DNA of 64,000 bases from Macrosoma leucophasiata (GCA_036365455.1 JAWQUS010000032.1:17802001-17866000), one strand, 5' to 3'. Positions 10,589 to 21,558 are shown, numbered from the stretch's first letter. Notes: a model not told the origin generated them from the sequence alone. Numbers and translations are program-made.

Positions 10589-11160
10589 TATTCAGGATAA
10601 GTGCTATATTTCACCGGGACACCATGACGGCGCAGCAAGTCGCGCCACCGTGGTGTCACTAAGCTACCAAAACTAGACACCATCTCTGAGACCATATAGG
10701 TACCGGTTTGTACCACCTAAGTTGAATCGCAATGAGACGTCATGGTACGGCCTGAACTCCACATTTAGACTGTTTGTGATCATCTATTTGTTATGTTCCT
10801 CACAATTATTTGAAAGGAAAATTCTGGGACATTTGATTAAAACTTCAAAACGGTAGAAGTTAATTTCGGTAAATGTTTAAAAGGCAAAGCTAGGACCATA
10901 TTCATTTCATACCCCGATAGACCACGTCATGCATATGGAAATATGTTTAAAATTCATTCGTTTGGGACGTGGATCTAATAAATCTGGTATCCTCGGTATT
11001 GGATCGAGAACGGTTATAATACGTATTAGCTGTCATTGGCATGTTATTCACGGACGGTACGTTGGAATCCTGTTTGAATGGCATACAGAATACCAAACGA
11101 TGACGTACTGAATTGGGAAGGTATGATTGAGTAGATGTGATGCCGAATATTATTTTGGTA
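10589..11160. other. No gene recognised
   Basis: Intronic sequence without a recognised repeat or coding signal. Confidence 0.4.
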
Positions 11161-11164
11161 ACTC

Positions 11165-11240
11165 GTAGAGTCTCAGGAATCGGCGTGCATGTTTGAAGAA
11201 AATAATGAATGTAGGTATATGAAGCACGGAAGGGATATAT
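11165..11240 (+). mobile_element. RTE 3'-end relic
   Basis: AGTCTCAGGAATCGGCGTGC, then GAAGAAAATAATGAATGTAG and GAAGCACGGAAGGGATAT, are a degraded version of the block at 18660-18725. Confidence 0.5.
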
Positions 11241-12005
11241 CTTGCGCCTTGATAATTATCATTCAACAGTAGGTAAGTGGATACACCCTTTACTTTTATC
11301 GCTGAAACGTAACGTCATGCATTGAGGCTTTAATGCAAACAACAAGGAATCCCATGATCGCCAGTTACGTTTTCACTCATGCCATATGTGGCGAGCCTAT
11401 TAAGCGAGACCAAACAGCGCGAGTAGCTGTTTTAATTTATCGGAAGTTTTCCTGTGCCACCAATGGCCACCATACGCGACGGACACTAGATCGCTCAGGC
11501 GCTCGGTCGCGTGCGCTAACCGAGGCACGTATACGAGTATAGTGTCCACACAGAGCGAGCAGCCTCGCGAGGCATTTTACGCGCCTATTAACATCTCCGG
11601 GCACAATATCAAAACTCCGATGGTGGAAAACTTCCGATAAATTTTAAAAAATCCGAGCCCAGTATCCTAACATTAGTGGCCTGGTAGATACTACTAGACT
11701 ATTGAGTCAGTTTTAAGTCTGATTCACTTAATTTTTAACGAAGTTTTAATTCTCAGTGATAGCTTCACTTTTTACTAAAGGTGTGCCAACATTCGCTGTA
11801 AAATTTACTTAAGGACCCTCTTTTAAGTTAAATTATATGCGAGAGGAAAATGGCTGTCTGAGGTACTTAATAGCAAGTTCGTAGAACGCTGAATGAGTTT
11901 CAGGCATGAGTTACCTTGCATCTTAGAAGCAGTTGGCACAATTTTATTAAATCTACATTTCTGTATTTACTAAACTAAAAAGATTTAAGGCGGGCTAAAT
12001 CGTGG
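11241..12005. other. No gene recognised
   Basis: No repeat family match or coding structure recognised. A CpG-containing patch near 11470-11570 has no splice-supported ORF. Confidence 0.4.
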
Positions 12006-12007
12006 CG

Positions 12008-12225
12008 GGAATTATTTACAACTTCGTATTGCCTCACAATGAAATAATGTGTCAAAGGTTTGATAGTTACGGACTATTTGTATGGAAAAATGAAATTGTG
12101 GTTTTTACTATCTCCCTTCAATTTCTTCATTTTTTCTTACCTTTTAAACCTTCCCTGGACTTCCAAAAATCATGAGACTAACGAACAGCAATAGATTTTT
12201 ATATATATAATAGATTATAGATTTT
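12008..12225 (+). repeat. Lepidopteran-type repeat (CGTATTGCCTCACAATG)
   Basis: Shares CTTCGTATTGCCTCACAATG, ATAATGTGTCAAAGGTTTGA and CCTGGACTTCCAAAAATCAT with the fuller copy at 46821-47078. It lacks the CTAGCTGACCCGG start. The class is uncertain (Helitron-like or LINE tail). Confidence 0.55.
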
Positions 12226-12230
12226 TTTTT

Positions 12231-12478
12231 ATGTAATGGAAGTGTTTTTCTTTCTGTAGTTCACATTGATGTTAAGTGATGACTGTAGCCTATAGACATC
12301 CACACAGAGACCAAGATCAAAATGCAGATGCGTTACCACTCCTGAGGCCTAAGGTGTTATGCCTCTGTGCCGGAAATTACAGGGCCGTACATTACCACCT
12401 GACCGGAACACGATAGTGCTGAACACTACCATTTAGCGGCAAGTATAATAGGTAATGCAGTGGTGCCTACGCCCGGAT
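12231..12478 (-). mobile_element. Lsine-1, missing its 5' end
   Basis: Poly-T at 12231-12240, then the whole body to GGTGCCTACGCCCG, where the match stops before the GAGCTC head. Confidence 0.7.
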
Positions 12479-12479
12479 T

Positions 12480-13290
12480 ATTTATATTATAGGCATTGCA
12501 TCAACTTGCATATGCAATAAATAACATGTTAGAGTACCGGATAAGCAAAAAATGAGTTGTCAAATGAAAATTGTGAAATGACGACAATACTTTTACTGCT
12601 TACTCCAACCGTCCGAGTTTCGTTGGTTAAAAAGATTATTGATAATGTCTGCAATTATTATCGGTCACATCTTGATATTTCATCTGCTGCCCTGATAACT
12701 TTAAGTACCTAAGGCTGGGTTGCAACATACACTTACACAGCTTACTTTAACAAAGGAGATGGTCCAAAAATGTACGGAGTTGTTCCCACTTAATGTACAG
12801 TTCGTAAAATAATAGTTAAAACTATTCTGAACAATTTCCGACTATCAATTTTAGTTAATGTTGTGCAGTTTTTTTGTTTAAAAATAATTAAGTTTACACA
12901 AAATGTTAATACAAAAATATGGCGATGCAGATTGATAGAGATTGACAATTCTTTCGACAACTTTGTCATCTCATGTCACTACATTCTTGAGGGAACGAAT
13001 TGCTAGAATCAGTATAAAAGAAATCGATTAAACAATTTCATCTTTGTTTTATCAAATTAACTTTATTTTTCCTTTGATCTTTGAAATATTAGCGTTCTTT
13101 TGATGTACTGTACATCCACTGGGAATGGGAACACCACGTTATAACTCCTTTGCTAAGGTACCGGTTAAGGAAAAAAATGAGTTGCACTATTTGCAAATTG
13201 TTAAACGACAACATAACTTCAAGTGTTAACCGTAACTGGCCGAGCTGCTCTGGTTAGTGTTATAGTTAACCTCACTGTTCTATCAGATAC
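12480..13290. other. No gene; degenerate inverted-repeat region
   Basis: GCTGGGTTGCAAC at 12715 resembles the TIR of MITE-K (see 32411-32543). The blocks near 12527-12600 and 13158-13250 share TACCGG and AAAAATGAGTTG words, suggesting a decayed long element. Boundaries cannot be set. Confidence 0.35.
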
Positions 13291-13292
13291 TG

Positions 13293-13573
13293 TACTGGTG
13301 GTAGAGCTCCAGTGACGGAGCTCGCGGGCGTAGGCACCACCGCATTACCTAATATACTTGCCGCTAAATGGTAGTGTTCAACACTATCGTGTTCCGGTCA
13401 GGTGGTAATGTACGGCCCTGTAATTTCCGGCACAGAGGCATAACACCTTAGGCCTCAGGAGTGGTAACGCATCTGCATTTTGACTTTGTGTGGGTGTATA
13501 GGCTGCAGTCATCACTTAACATCAATGTGAACTGCATGCTTGTTTACCACTTCCATTACATAAAAAAAAAAAA
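13293..13573 (+). mobile_element. Lsine-1, full length
   Basis: Starts TACTGGTGGTAGAGCTCCAG and ends CATTACAT followed by about 12 A. It is a good family reference in plus orientation. Confidence 0.8.
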
Positions 13574-14604
13574 GATAGTGAAGGAATCTGTCAACAATAC
13601 TGATATGATAACTTTAATTATGACAAAAATACACTGGTGCAACGCATTTCGCAGTCACTGCTCAAGAATGTTACTGCTATTGTTAGATTTAACAAAAAAT
13701 ATAACTTTAACAAACATTTTGGCGCAACCGAATTTAAGTAGGTATGCCGAACGTACGCTGAAGCAACGCATTTCACAGTCAAAAAACAAACGTTTCAGAA
13801 CTCTTCATTACAAAACCAACGTTTCGCAAAAATTTCGTCTCACATCTTAACTTTCCACAACTCCATCACTACTTTAATAATGCGCTTGGCAAACAGATAA
13901 ATACAATTTTACAAAACTGTTCTTTTCATATCTCATCACTTCATAAATAATTTTGTTGAATAAAAAAATCTCAAATTTTACGACATACACCTCATTTGAT
14001 ATATTTTTCGTTTCCGGTACCACAAACACGAGAAACATCTCAAATCCCAACCGTAATCAAAATTGATTAAACAGAAAATCATCACGGAAAATGTTATCTG
14101 AAAATTGCAGCCTCCGGCATTCACGCACGCACAATGGGGGAGGAACGCAAGTCACCGTGCAATCAGCTAAAAGCCCATGACACGGGACATGCTGTGTTTA
14201 CTGCAGTCTCAAGCTAAATGGAAAAGGTTTGCTGCTACATTGAAGAACTTGGAAATGGATTCTCGGATATCTTAGAGCACTTATTTAACCAGCCAATGAC
14301 GGTATTGTAGGGTCTCTAGTCCTCTGCCTAAAGTATTGGAGCGCGGCTCATACTAGTTGCATTATTTACTGTCATGTGTTGGTCGTGTGCGTTATTGTTT
14401 ACGTGTGGATTCTTTTTTTTTATTTAGAGTGCGTAAGTGCGGATGGTTAGTTTACGTTTTGCTTTGTGTGCGTTATTCTCCTTCCGCGAAAAATGAGATA
14501 TTTTTTAAATTAGAAACGTTACATGATATTCGGGCCTATCTGCCATAATTCGGATATTGTGTGTTTGAGATGGAGATAGAGACACGAAGACGAAGGCACT
14601 GTGG
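13574..14604. other. No gene recognised
   Basis: About 1 kb of AT-rich intron with no repeat match inside the window and no coding signal. Confidence 0.45.
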
Positions 14605-14826
14605 CAGAGAATATGTAATAATACTACGTATAGAATAGACACTTTGACGTCCCGCCCGATTTCCTCTTCCTCACCCAACCTCCTCCCCTCTTATGGGCGA
14701 CGTTTGGTATTCTCTACGTGCTACGCACACAGGTGCACGTGTAAATACACGTCACTGATTGAGGTCTGTGTAATAGAGACCAAATTAAGCGTTTGTATGG
14801 AGTTTTGGCGGAGTGTCCGCGTTGTG
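14605..14826 (-). mobile_element. Ldna-1, intact ends
   Basis: A 222-bp copy running CAGAGAATATGTAATAATAC to GTGTCCGCGTTGTG. Flanks ACTGTGG (14598-14604) and ACTGTAG (14827-14833) are a 7-bp duplication with one mismatch. Strand is given relative to the CACACCGCGGACACTCC end as start. Other copies are at 19536, 21344, 32580, 46357 and 57496. Confidence 0.75.
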
Positions 14827-14870
14827 ACTGTAGTAAAGATATTAGAAAGTACTCAGTGTAGTGAGTCTTA

Positions 14871-15008
14871 GGGCGAGATTCACAGACCGCACTACGACTT
14901 TACTTTGAGCAAAGTATGCTTAGAACTGTCAGTACAGTATGGGATTTGACAGTTCGAAGCGTACTTTGATCGAAAGTAAAGTCGTAGTGCGGTCTGTGAA
15001 TCTCGCCC
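14871..15008. mobile_element. Tourist-like hairpin MITE, copy 2
   Basis: A 138-bp palindromic element with ends GGGCGAGATTCACAGACC and GGTCTGTGAATCTCGCCC, flanked by TTA on both sides. The arms pair almost throughout, interrupted only by a central AGTACAGTATGGGA region. Confidence 0.8.
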
Positions 15009-15461
15009 TTAGACGGCCATCGGCCATCGATACTCAGAAACTTTCAGGTTGTTAAAAATAACCAATGTTTTTGTGTAGTAAGTGTAGGCAATTCTGTGCA
15101 GGAGACAGCTTAGTCCAAATATAGCGTTCCGTTCCACGCATTTCCGGTGAACCGGCCTGTGTTATTAATAGAGGCAATTATCAGTGTTGCCACTGTAGCC
15201 AGTTAGCCGAGGTAAATATAAATATTTTGGTTGCGCTCACTTTGGATGGCTTTTATGTCTTTATTGTAATTTCACAGCGTTATTTATTTATATTACTGTA
15301 TAAATACATTCGGTATTCAAAACAGCTCAATACCAAACAGGGTTTATAAGAAACAATGGTCAAATTACCTACCAATCAAGATCTTGACCTCCAGATACGG
15401 TAGTTTGTTGCTTGGCTGAATTTGGTCCAACATTTCAAGGAAATACGTATTCATTAGGATA

Positions 15462-15669
15462 TTTTATTTTAAAGAAAAATGAAAAGAAAAATTTGACTTC
15501 AGGCGAGACTCGAACTTCGACTTCAGTAGCTCAATTGGAAGAGCGGCTGGACTAGATTCCCAGTAGGCCGCGAGTTCGAGTCTCGCCTGAAGACAAATTT
15601 TTCTTTCCAGTTTTCTTTAAAATAAAATATATTTCACAAGCATGTGTTAATGCGAAATAATATAAAAAC
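15462..15669 (+). mobile_element. Lsine-4, fold-back form
   Basis: The right part is a tRNA-like SINE: GACTTCAGTAGCTCAATTGG (A box), GCGAGTTCGAGTCTCGC (T arm and B box), then a tail ending near TAATATAAAA. The left part is the inverted copy of the T arm and tail. ATTCATTAGGATA flanks both sides (15449-15461 and 15670-15682), a 13-bp target duplication, so the inverted structure was inserted as one unit. Confidence 0.8.
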
Positions 15670-15905
15670 ATTCATTAGGATAGTTACCACCAGTATATTC
15701 ATTTGACTTTTTCCTTTCTATTAGCTTGATATACTCCTTGCGTTCATACAAATAGTACTTTTTGAGTGTTTTCTAAGCAACAATGTTGCCTTATACGTAT
15801 TTTCCTCGTCGTTGCACACCCCCTCGCTAAATTGAACAGCCAACCCCATTCGAAACGGATTAATAGGTGTTAGCTTGTAATCCAATCTTGATAGGTGTTT
15901 GTTTT

Positions 15906-16200
15906 TACTGGTGGTAGAGTTCCAGTGACGGAGCTCGCGGGCGTAGGCACCACCGCATTACCTAATATACTTGCCGCTAAATGGTAGTGTTCAGCACTAT
16001 CGTGTTCCGGTCAGGTGGTAATGTACGGCCCTGTAATTTCAGGCACAGAGGCATATCACCTAATGCCTCAGGAGTGGCAGCGCATCTGCATTTTGACCTC
16101 TGGTCATTGTGTGGGTGTCTATAGGCTACAGTCATCACTTAACATCAATGTGAACTGCATGCTTGTTTGCCACTTTTATTACATAAAAAAAAAAAAAAAA
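15906..16200 (+). mobile_element. Lsine-1, full length
   Basis: Head TACTGGTGGTAGAGTTCCAG at 15906 and a poly-A of about 16 at its end. Confidence 0.8.
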
Positions 16201-16339
16201 ACTGACTATCTGGCCTACTACTGCTAAGTCTGGGTTGGATCTGGAGGTAAGGATACGAAAGTGGCAAATTAGTTCAGTTCATATGATGAGTGCAGCATAA
16301 AGACATCTACACAAAACCAGGGATGCCTAAAAAAAAACG

Positions 16340-16627
16340 AAACTGAAAACGAAACGCCTGTAATCCCCGAAGGGGTAGACAGAGGTCAATGCACGCATTC
16401 AAGCATACATGCCAACACCCCCGACTCGCCGGTTACGTTTTTGGCCCATGTAACAGGTGGGGAACTTGTTGCCATTTCCGGGTACATTACCAATACCGGG
16501 AAAACCCCAATAGAATCAGAGATAAAGGATTTTACCGTCATCTCTGATAGTTCCCAACCCGGGAATCGAACCCCAGGACCCCCAGCGCAGTAGTAGTGGC
16601 CTAATACAACTACGCTATTGAGGCAGT
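16340..16627 (-). mobile_element. Lsine-2, near full length
   Basis: Contains CGCCTGTAATCCCCGAAGGG, GACTCGCCGGTTACGTTTT, TTTCCGGGTACATTACC and the tRNA-like head CCCGGGAATCGAACCCC...TGAGGCAG, read on the minus strand. Confidence 0.75.
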
Positions 16628-16677
16628 TAAAGGGATGCCTTGGTATGTATAAAGTGTAAGTTTTTTCTAACGCAATA

Positions 16678-16741
16678 ATGTCGAACACTGCCATTTGGCC
16701 GCAGATTGATTACGTAATGCGGTAACGCTCTTGAGCTTGGA
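16678..16741 (-). mobile_element. Lsine-1 fragment
   Basis: GTCGAACACTGCCATTTGGC and TACGTAATGCGGTAACGC match the middle of the family at low identity. Confidence 0.5.
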
Positions 16742-17535
16742 CGCTTAAATTAGTAGTGACGCAGTATAGTAGACTTCTGTAGTATAGTAACTTCTGTTGT
16801 GTGTTATCTGTCAGTCTCGATACAATAGTAAAAGGAGAAAGAAATAAGTTTATCTTTATTATGTTTAGGAGTGTCTGGCAGGGAGTTGTGACTGTACTAA
16901 GTGTCCGGCAATGCATGACGTGACTTCTCATATCATTACGAAGAAAATATAAAAAATTGAGCCTTATACTAAAACGAATTTGAGGAACAATTTTACTACC
17001 TGTTACCTGAGTAAGAAACCACAACCCAATATCCATACTTGCTGATCGTTCCTATCTGTGTTAAAGATACTCACAGAAAAACTATCAGTTTTTAATATAA
17101 TGACAAAGAATTGGCCTTCGTGGGCTCTTAGCTGATAATACATTTCAATGCGCCAACTCCAAGTGTAAATTTTAATGTTTTAAACGTACAATTTAGTGAA
17201 TATCCAATTGCCCCAAGCCAACGCTTGTTCCACTCCGATGCACACCCTCGTCGACCAAATCGTACCTATCGCCGACCCCACCGGACTACCACTTGGTGTG
17301 ACCATGTAATCCATTAATGACCATTGTTTTTGGGAATTAACAATTTTGACGGAAGACTTAATTAATACACGTAGACTAGAAATGTAGTAGGAAGCTAATG
17401 TACGAGTCTGTATGCTTGGATAAGTGTGGGGATATGGAAAAGTTGGGTTCACGCGTAGGCTTCCTCGGTAAGTATAGGGTAGTGCGTATATATTTATCCT
17501 GTTGTGAAAGTTAAAAACAAAAGTTTGACATGTTC
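16742..17535. other. No gene recognised
   Basis: Intronic sequence; no repeat family or coding structure recognised. Confidence 0.4.
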
Positions 17536-17539
17536 ACAT

Positions 17540-17640
17540 TAATAGACTGCCTAAGTGCAGTGGTAAGAGGTCACTACTAGTACGCTGTGGTTGGTTCGAC
17601 CTCGGTTGGGAGCGTAAAAATCGGTAAAACAATCTTCCCA
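17540..17640 (+). mobile_element. tRNA-like SINE head, separate family
   Basis: GCCTAAGTGCAGTGGTAAGA resembles an A-box region and GGTTGGTTCGACCTCGG a B box. It resembles Lsine-2 in layout but not in detail. A weak inverted relative may lie at 31665-31735. Confidence 0.45.
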
Positions 17641-18146
17641 TTTTTTTAAAAAGAATCGTGGCAATATATGTACAAAAAAAAAAGGAAAAGGAGAACAGTT
17701 TGCTGCTGTAGATACCTACACATGAAGACCTAAATAACATTTAAACATGATGCCAATCTTGCCTCTGAATGTCTTTCAAATCTATATTACTTACTATTAA
17801 ACTGAACGTTCGATGAACTTTTTTCCAATCCAGATATCGGATAATAGAGAAATTTAATAAGATAATATTTTGATATAAACATTTTTTGTTCATTCTTAAA
17901 TCAAGTAATTATCTATGTTCAACATATTTCCTCAGAAAACTTTCTTTTGTAATGCAATATTGAGTTTATCAGCTGAGCAATTTGTAGCTTTTGAGCCAAA
18001 TTCCAAGATGCCAGAGCGCACAACACAGTTGTTATATGATGACAGCTATTCTAAACATTTATGCCTCCATGTGACGTGCATTGTGTGACGACAAAATGTT
18101 CATGACTATAGCATCTCTACAACTTCTGAGGCAAACAAAAACGATA

Positions 18147-18357
18147 TTTTTTTTTATGTAAGGAAGGTAGCAAAGCAAACAAGCATGCAGCAGTCTATGG
18201 ATATCTACACAAAAACCAGGGGTCAAAATATTACGGGGCCATCTAACCGGAACCCGATAGTGCCGAACACTACCATTTAGCGGCAGATAGGTTAGGTAAT
18301 GCGGTGGTGCCTAAGCCCTCGAGCTCCATCCACACTTGGAACTCTACCACAAGTGTA
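18147..18357 (-). mobile_element. Lsine-1 with internal deletion
   Basis: Poly-T, then the tail, CCATCTAACCGGAACCCGAT, TAATGCGGTGGTGCCTAAGC and CTCTACCACAAGTG. Part of the body after the tail is missing. Confidence 0.7.
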
Positions 18358-18415
18358 AATTAAAATATTTTTCCATCTTCATAATATATAATTTAATTAG
18401 ACCGACATATCGAAA

Positions 18416-18557
18416 CCCTATTCATAAACGTACATTAAATACGTTTTAGCTATAGAATGCTTTGTCACTGTCAGTTGCATTATCAAATGTGCAGGGTAGA
18501 AAAAGACAAGGAGAGATTATCAAAAACTTAACTAAAACACGTTTATGAATAAGGGGG
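18416..18557. mobile_element. MITE-L (CCCTATTCATAAACGT ends)
   Basis: CCCTATTCATAAACGT at the left and ACGTTTATGAATAAGGGGG at the right form the TIR. It shares ACGTTTTAGCTATAGA and CTTTGTC words with the palindrome at 43385-43503. Confidence 0.6.
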
Positions 18558-18586
18558 TTTATATTTAAGCTGTATTATAAAAAAGT

Positions 18587-18797
18587 TGCAGAGGCCCAGG
18601 AAGACCAAGGCTGACCTACCATGACCAAATAGGTCGAGTTCTGTCTGATGGTGGGGTCAAAAGTCTTAGGAATCGGCGTGCATGTATGAAGAGAATGATG
18701 AAGGTAGACGAGGCACGAGAGGTTTGTCAGAACCGGGATGTCTGGCGCTCTACACTCTCTGCCTACCCCGTTAGGGTCCTGGCGTGAAGATACATAC
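18587..18797 (+). mobile_element. RTE-type LINE 3' end with target duplication
   Basis: Carries GAGGCCCAGGAAGACCAAGG through CCCCGTTAGGGTCCTGGCGT and a GATACATACAT tail. ATAAAAAAGT flanks both ends (18577-18586 and 18798-18807). It is the same subfamily as 35315-35728 and 41872-42180. Confidence 0.75.
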
Positions 18798-18864
18798 ATA
18801 AAAAAGTGACGTTTCCAAACTCAAACAATGGTCCCGCCATGCATCCCGTCCGTCATCGGTACAC

Positions 18865-19025
18865 GTCTGGCGTGTTTTTGTTCCCTTGTATTGACTGCCC
18901 TGTACGTAGTTATAGCTAGCCAGGGAAACATAACTACCTATAGCCAGGGTAACATACTATAGTGAGGGTATCAGTTGGAATCGATTGGAAGCTGTGGATG
19001 AAGGACGAGGAATTTAAACGTCAGG
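18865..19025. repeat. Local repeat, copy 1 of 2
   Basis: Shares TTTTTGTT-CCTTGT, GCCAGGGTAA-ATACTATAG and the run to AACGTCAGG with 19745-19905. Only these two copies were noticed in the window. Confidence 0.5.
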
Positions 19026-19064
19026 ATTTTGTTATATCTGTAACTAATATTGTTAATAAACAAC

Positions 19065-19340
19065 TTTTTTTTATGTAACGGAGGTGGCAAATAAGCATGA
19101 AGTTCACATTAATGTTAAGTGATGATGCAGCCTAGAGACATCTGATACTAAAACCAGAGCAAAGACCAGAGAAGCTGAAAAGCGACCGAAACGTCGGGTT
19201 GATTTTAAAAATCATTTTAGTTTAATATACGCGAGATAAATCCGTAAAAATAGTTTTATTTCAACAAAGACCAGAGGTCAAAATGGAGACGCGTTGGCAC
19301 CTCAGAGACCTTAGTAGTAAAGTCTCTGTGATAATGATCA
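19065..19340 (-). mobile_element. Lsine-1 split by a 93-bp insertion
   Basis: Tail and body as in other minus copies, interrupted at the CAAAGACCAGAG word, which is duplicated around the insertion 19172-19264. The 5' part fades after about 19340. Confidence 0.65.
19172..19264. mobile_element. 93-bp insertion with 12-bp target duplication
   Basis: The sequence AAGCTGAAAAGCGACCGAAA ... AATAGTTTTATTTCAA is flanked by CAAAGACCAGAG (19160-19171 and 19265-19276). It is probably a very short 5'-truncated LINE tail, from its length and the exact duplication. Confidence 0.65.
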
Positions 19341-19535
19341 CGGGGCTATTTTATTTTAAATTCATAAACTACTGGACCGATTTTAATCATTCTTTCGCCA
19401 ATAGAATGGCATATTTTCAGTGAGTTATATAGCTAAATGACATATGCTATAAGTTAATCGAGATAAATTATGGATCCGTACAAAAACTCCAGTGTAATAG
19501 AGTATAATGCATCCCATGCTTTCCCTTCGTCATAG

Positions 19536-19736
19536 CACACCGCGGACACTCCGCCAAAATTCCATACAAACGCTTAATTTGGTCTCTATTACACAGACAT
19601 GCACCTGTGTGCGTAGCACGTAGAAAAAACCAAGCGTCGCGCATATGAGGGGGGGGGGGGAGGTTGGGTGAGGCATGGCAATCGGGCGGGACGTCGAAGT
19701 GTCCATTCTATACGTAGTATTTATACATATTCTTTG
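19536..19736 (+). mobile_element. Ldna-1, intact ends
   Basis: Starts CACACCGCGGACACTCCGCC and ends CATATTCTTTG. GTCATAG flanks both sides exactly (19529-19535 and 19737-19743). At 201 bp it is slightly shorter than its relatives and has an expanded G run near 19650. Confidence 0.8.
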
Positions 19737-19744
19737 GTCATAGG

Positions 19745-19905
19745 TTCACGTCAGTCGTATTTTTGTTGCCTTGTTTTGATTCCCCTGTATGCTGTTCTTA
19801 CTTGCCAGGGTACATGCGTATTACCAGGGTAATATACTATAGACAGGGTGGCAGGGTACTTGATTTGGAGTTCGAATGAAGGCGAGGCGTTTTAGCGTCA
19901 GGTTT
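19745..19905. repeat. Local repeat, copy 2 of 2
   Basis: Partner of 18865-19025, at moderate identity. Confidence 0.5.
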
Positions 19906-19939
19906 TTTTTATAAACTAGGTACAGTACCTACCCAACAA

Positions 19940-20440
19940 TAAATATTGCACATCGACCTTACGAAGGAGACTTCGGCTTATTTCGAGTTTGTAGAGCGAT
20001 GTCTCTTTCGCACCATATCCATATTTCATGTGTCCATCATTTTCATCAAGTCCGGGCTATCAGTGTTTACATAGGCAGTGTGTAGCTAACAAACACTCTA
20101 TGAAGTCGAAACTTTTTTTTTATGTTATGGAAGTGGCAAACAAGAATGCAGTTCACATTGATGTTAAGTGATGACTGCAGCCTATAGACACCCACACAAA
20201 GACCAAGGTCAAAATGCAGATGCGTTACAACTCCTGAGGCCTAAGGTGTTTTGCCTCTGTGCCGGAAATTACATGGCCGTACATTACCACCTGACCGGAA
20301 CACGATAGTGCTGAACACTACCATTTAGCGGCAAGTAATTAGGTAATGCGGTGGTGCCTACACCCGCGAGCATCGTCACTGGAGCTCTACCACCAGTAAC
20401 TGCGGATTGTCTCTTTCGTAGGCTAGATGTGCAATATTTA
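19940..20440. mobile_element. Ldna-2 with a nested Lsine-1
   Basis: Ends TAAATATTGCACATC and GATGTGCAATATTTA are inverted. Subterminal GGAGACTTCGGCTTATTTCG is mirrored by GAAGTCGAAAC. It is interrupted by Lsine-1 at 20113-20399. Other copies are at 32543-32960 and 35819-36005. Confidence 0.65.
20113..20399 (-). mobile_element. Lsine-1, full length, nested
   Basis: A complete copy from poly-T to CTCTACCACCAGTA inside Ldna-2, so it is younger than its host element. The flanks share only AACT. Confidence 0.75.
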
Positions 20441-20443
20441 TTA

Positions 20444-20467
20444 TTAGGTTAGGTTTGGTTAGGTTAG
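20444..20467 (+). repeat. Short interstitial TTAGG run
   Basis: Reads TTAGG, TTAGG, TTTGG, TTAGG, TTAG. TTAGG is the usual insect telomere repeat. It abuts the right end of Ldna-2. Confidence 0.6.
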
Positions 20468-20821
20468 TGCTAATAGCTGACCCGCCAATATCGTTCTGTC
20501 ATACAATAAACGTAAACGAGTCCATCTCCCATCAGCGTTTGAATAAATTTATTTTCATTCGAGCAATTTCTTGCGACAGCTCTAAGATCAGTCTGTTTAT
20601 CTAGATTTCGCTTCCGTAGAAAGACGATTTCATTACTCAAAGACATTAAAATGCCGGGGTCATTGTTGCGGCTTAATCTCTGGAAACAATAACAGGTTTT
20701 TAATCTAGATATGACCTATGTCGTGTTGCATCATCGACGCCTTTTACTGAATCCTGTCTGAAGAATATGAAAACGCTTAGTAAAAGACGGTTTATTGTTG
20801 TGTTAGATCTGTGTTGAACTG

Positions 20822-21035
20822 TCCTAGGCTCACCGCATTACCTAATCTATCCGCCACCAAATGGTTCATCACTATCGTGTTCCAGTTGGATGGTAATGTT
20901 TGGCTCTGTAATAAATATCACAGAGACGTAACAGCTTGGGTCTCAGCGGTGGCAACGCATCTGCGTTTTGATCTTTGGTTTTTGTTTATAGGTTGCAGTC
21001 ATCACTTAACACCAATGTGATCTGGAATACTACTC
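20822..21035 (+). mobile_element. Lsine-1, diverged
   Basis: CACCGCATTACCTAATCTAT, ATCACTATCGTGTTCC, GGTGGCAACGCATCTGCG and CAGTCATCACTTAACACC match the family body. Confidence 0.6.
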
Positions 21036-21095
21036 TTGTTTGCGCTGCTCTATCGTCGAATGACGCGGGCACCGCCGCGCCGGCCATCTGAACCG

Positions 21096-21170
21096 GTCCC
21101 TACCCGGGAATCGAACCCAGGACCTCAGCGTAGTAGTAGTGGCCTGCTACCACTAGGCTACCGAGGCAGT
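21096..21170 (-). mobile_element. Lsine-2 head fragment
   Basis: CCCTACCCGGGAATCGAACC to CTACCGAGGCAG is the tRNA-like head alone; the same string occurs at 42630-42705. Confidence 0.65.
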
Positions 21171-21240
21171 TAATCAAGATTGACAATCTGCTTTTTAATA
21201 TTTCCCGTGGTTACACTAGTGTAACCAACGGTGTTGCCAC

Positions 21241-21334
21241 GCGGAACGCACCATTTTGACCTACCTTTTAAGTAAGTAGATATCTATAGCCTGCAGTTGT
21301 CACTTAAGATCACTGGCGGTAGAGTTCCAGTGTG
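21241..21334 (+). mobile_element. Lsine-1 fragments
   Basis: A tail-half fragment (ATTTTGACCT...CAGTTGTCACTTAAGATCA) is followed at once by a new head, CTGGCGGTAGAGTTCCAGTG. Confidence 0.45.
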
Positions 21335-21343
21335 AGAGTCGAG

Positions 21344-21558
21344 CACACCGCGGACACCCCGCCAAAATTCCATACAAACGCTTAATTTGGTCTCTATCAG
21401 ATTAGGTAGGTACACAAACATCAATCAGTGACGTGTATTAACACGTGCACCTGTGTACGTAGCACGTAGAGAATACCATAAGAGGGGAGGAGGTTGGGTG
21501 AGGCGGGAAAATCGGGCGGAACGTCGAAGTGTCCATTCTGTACATAGTATTATTATAT
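21344..21558 (+). mobile_element. Ldna-1, right end lost
   Basis: Starts CACACCGCGGACACCCCGCC and runs to GTAGTATTATT-like sequence, where the CTAGC-type repeat takes over. No duplication can be scored. Confidence 0.65.

Noticed and set aside
15530..15600. tRNA gene (TTCAGTAGCTCAATTGGAAG with paired acceptor and T arms)
   Set aside because: The anticodon loop is too long, the same unit occurs at 24010, 62878 (inverted) and 63040 with a shared non-tRNA tail and target duplications. It is a SINE head, not a tRNA gene.
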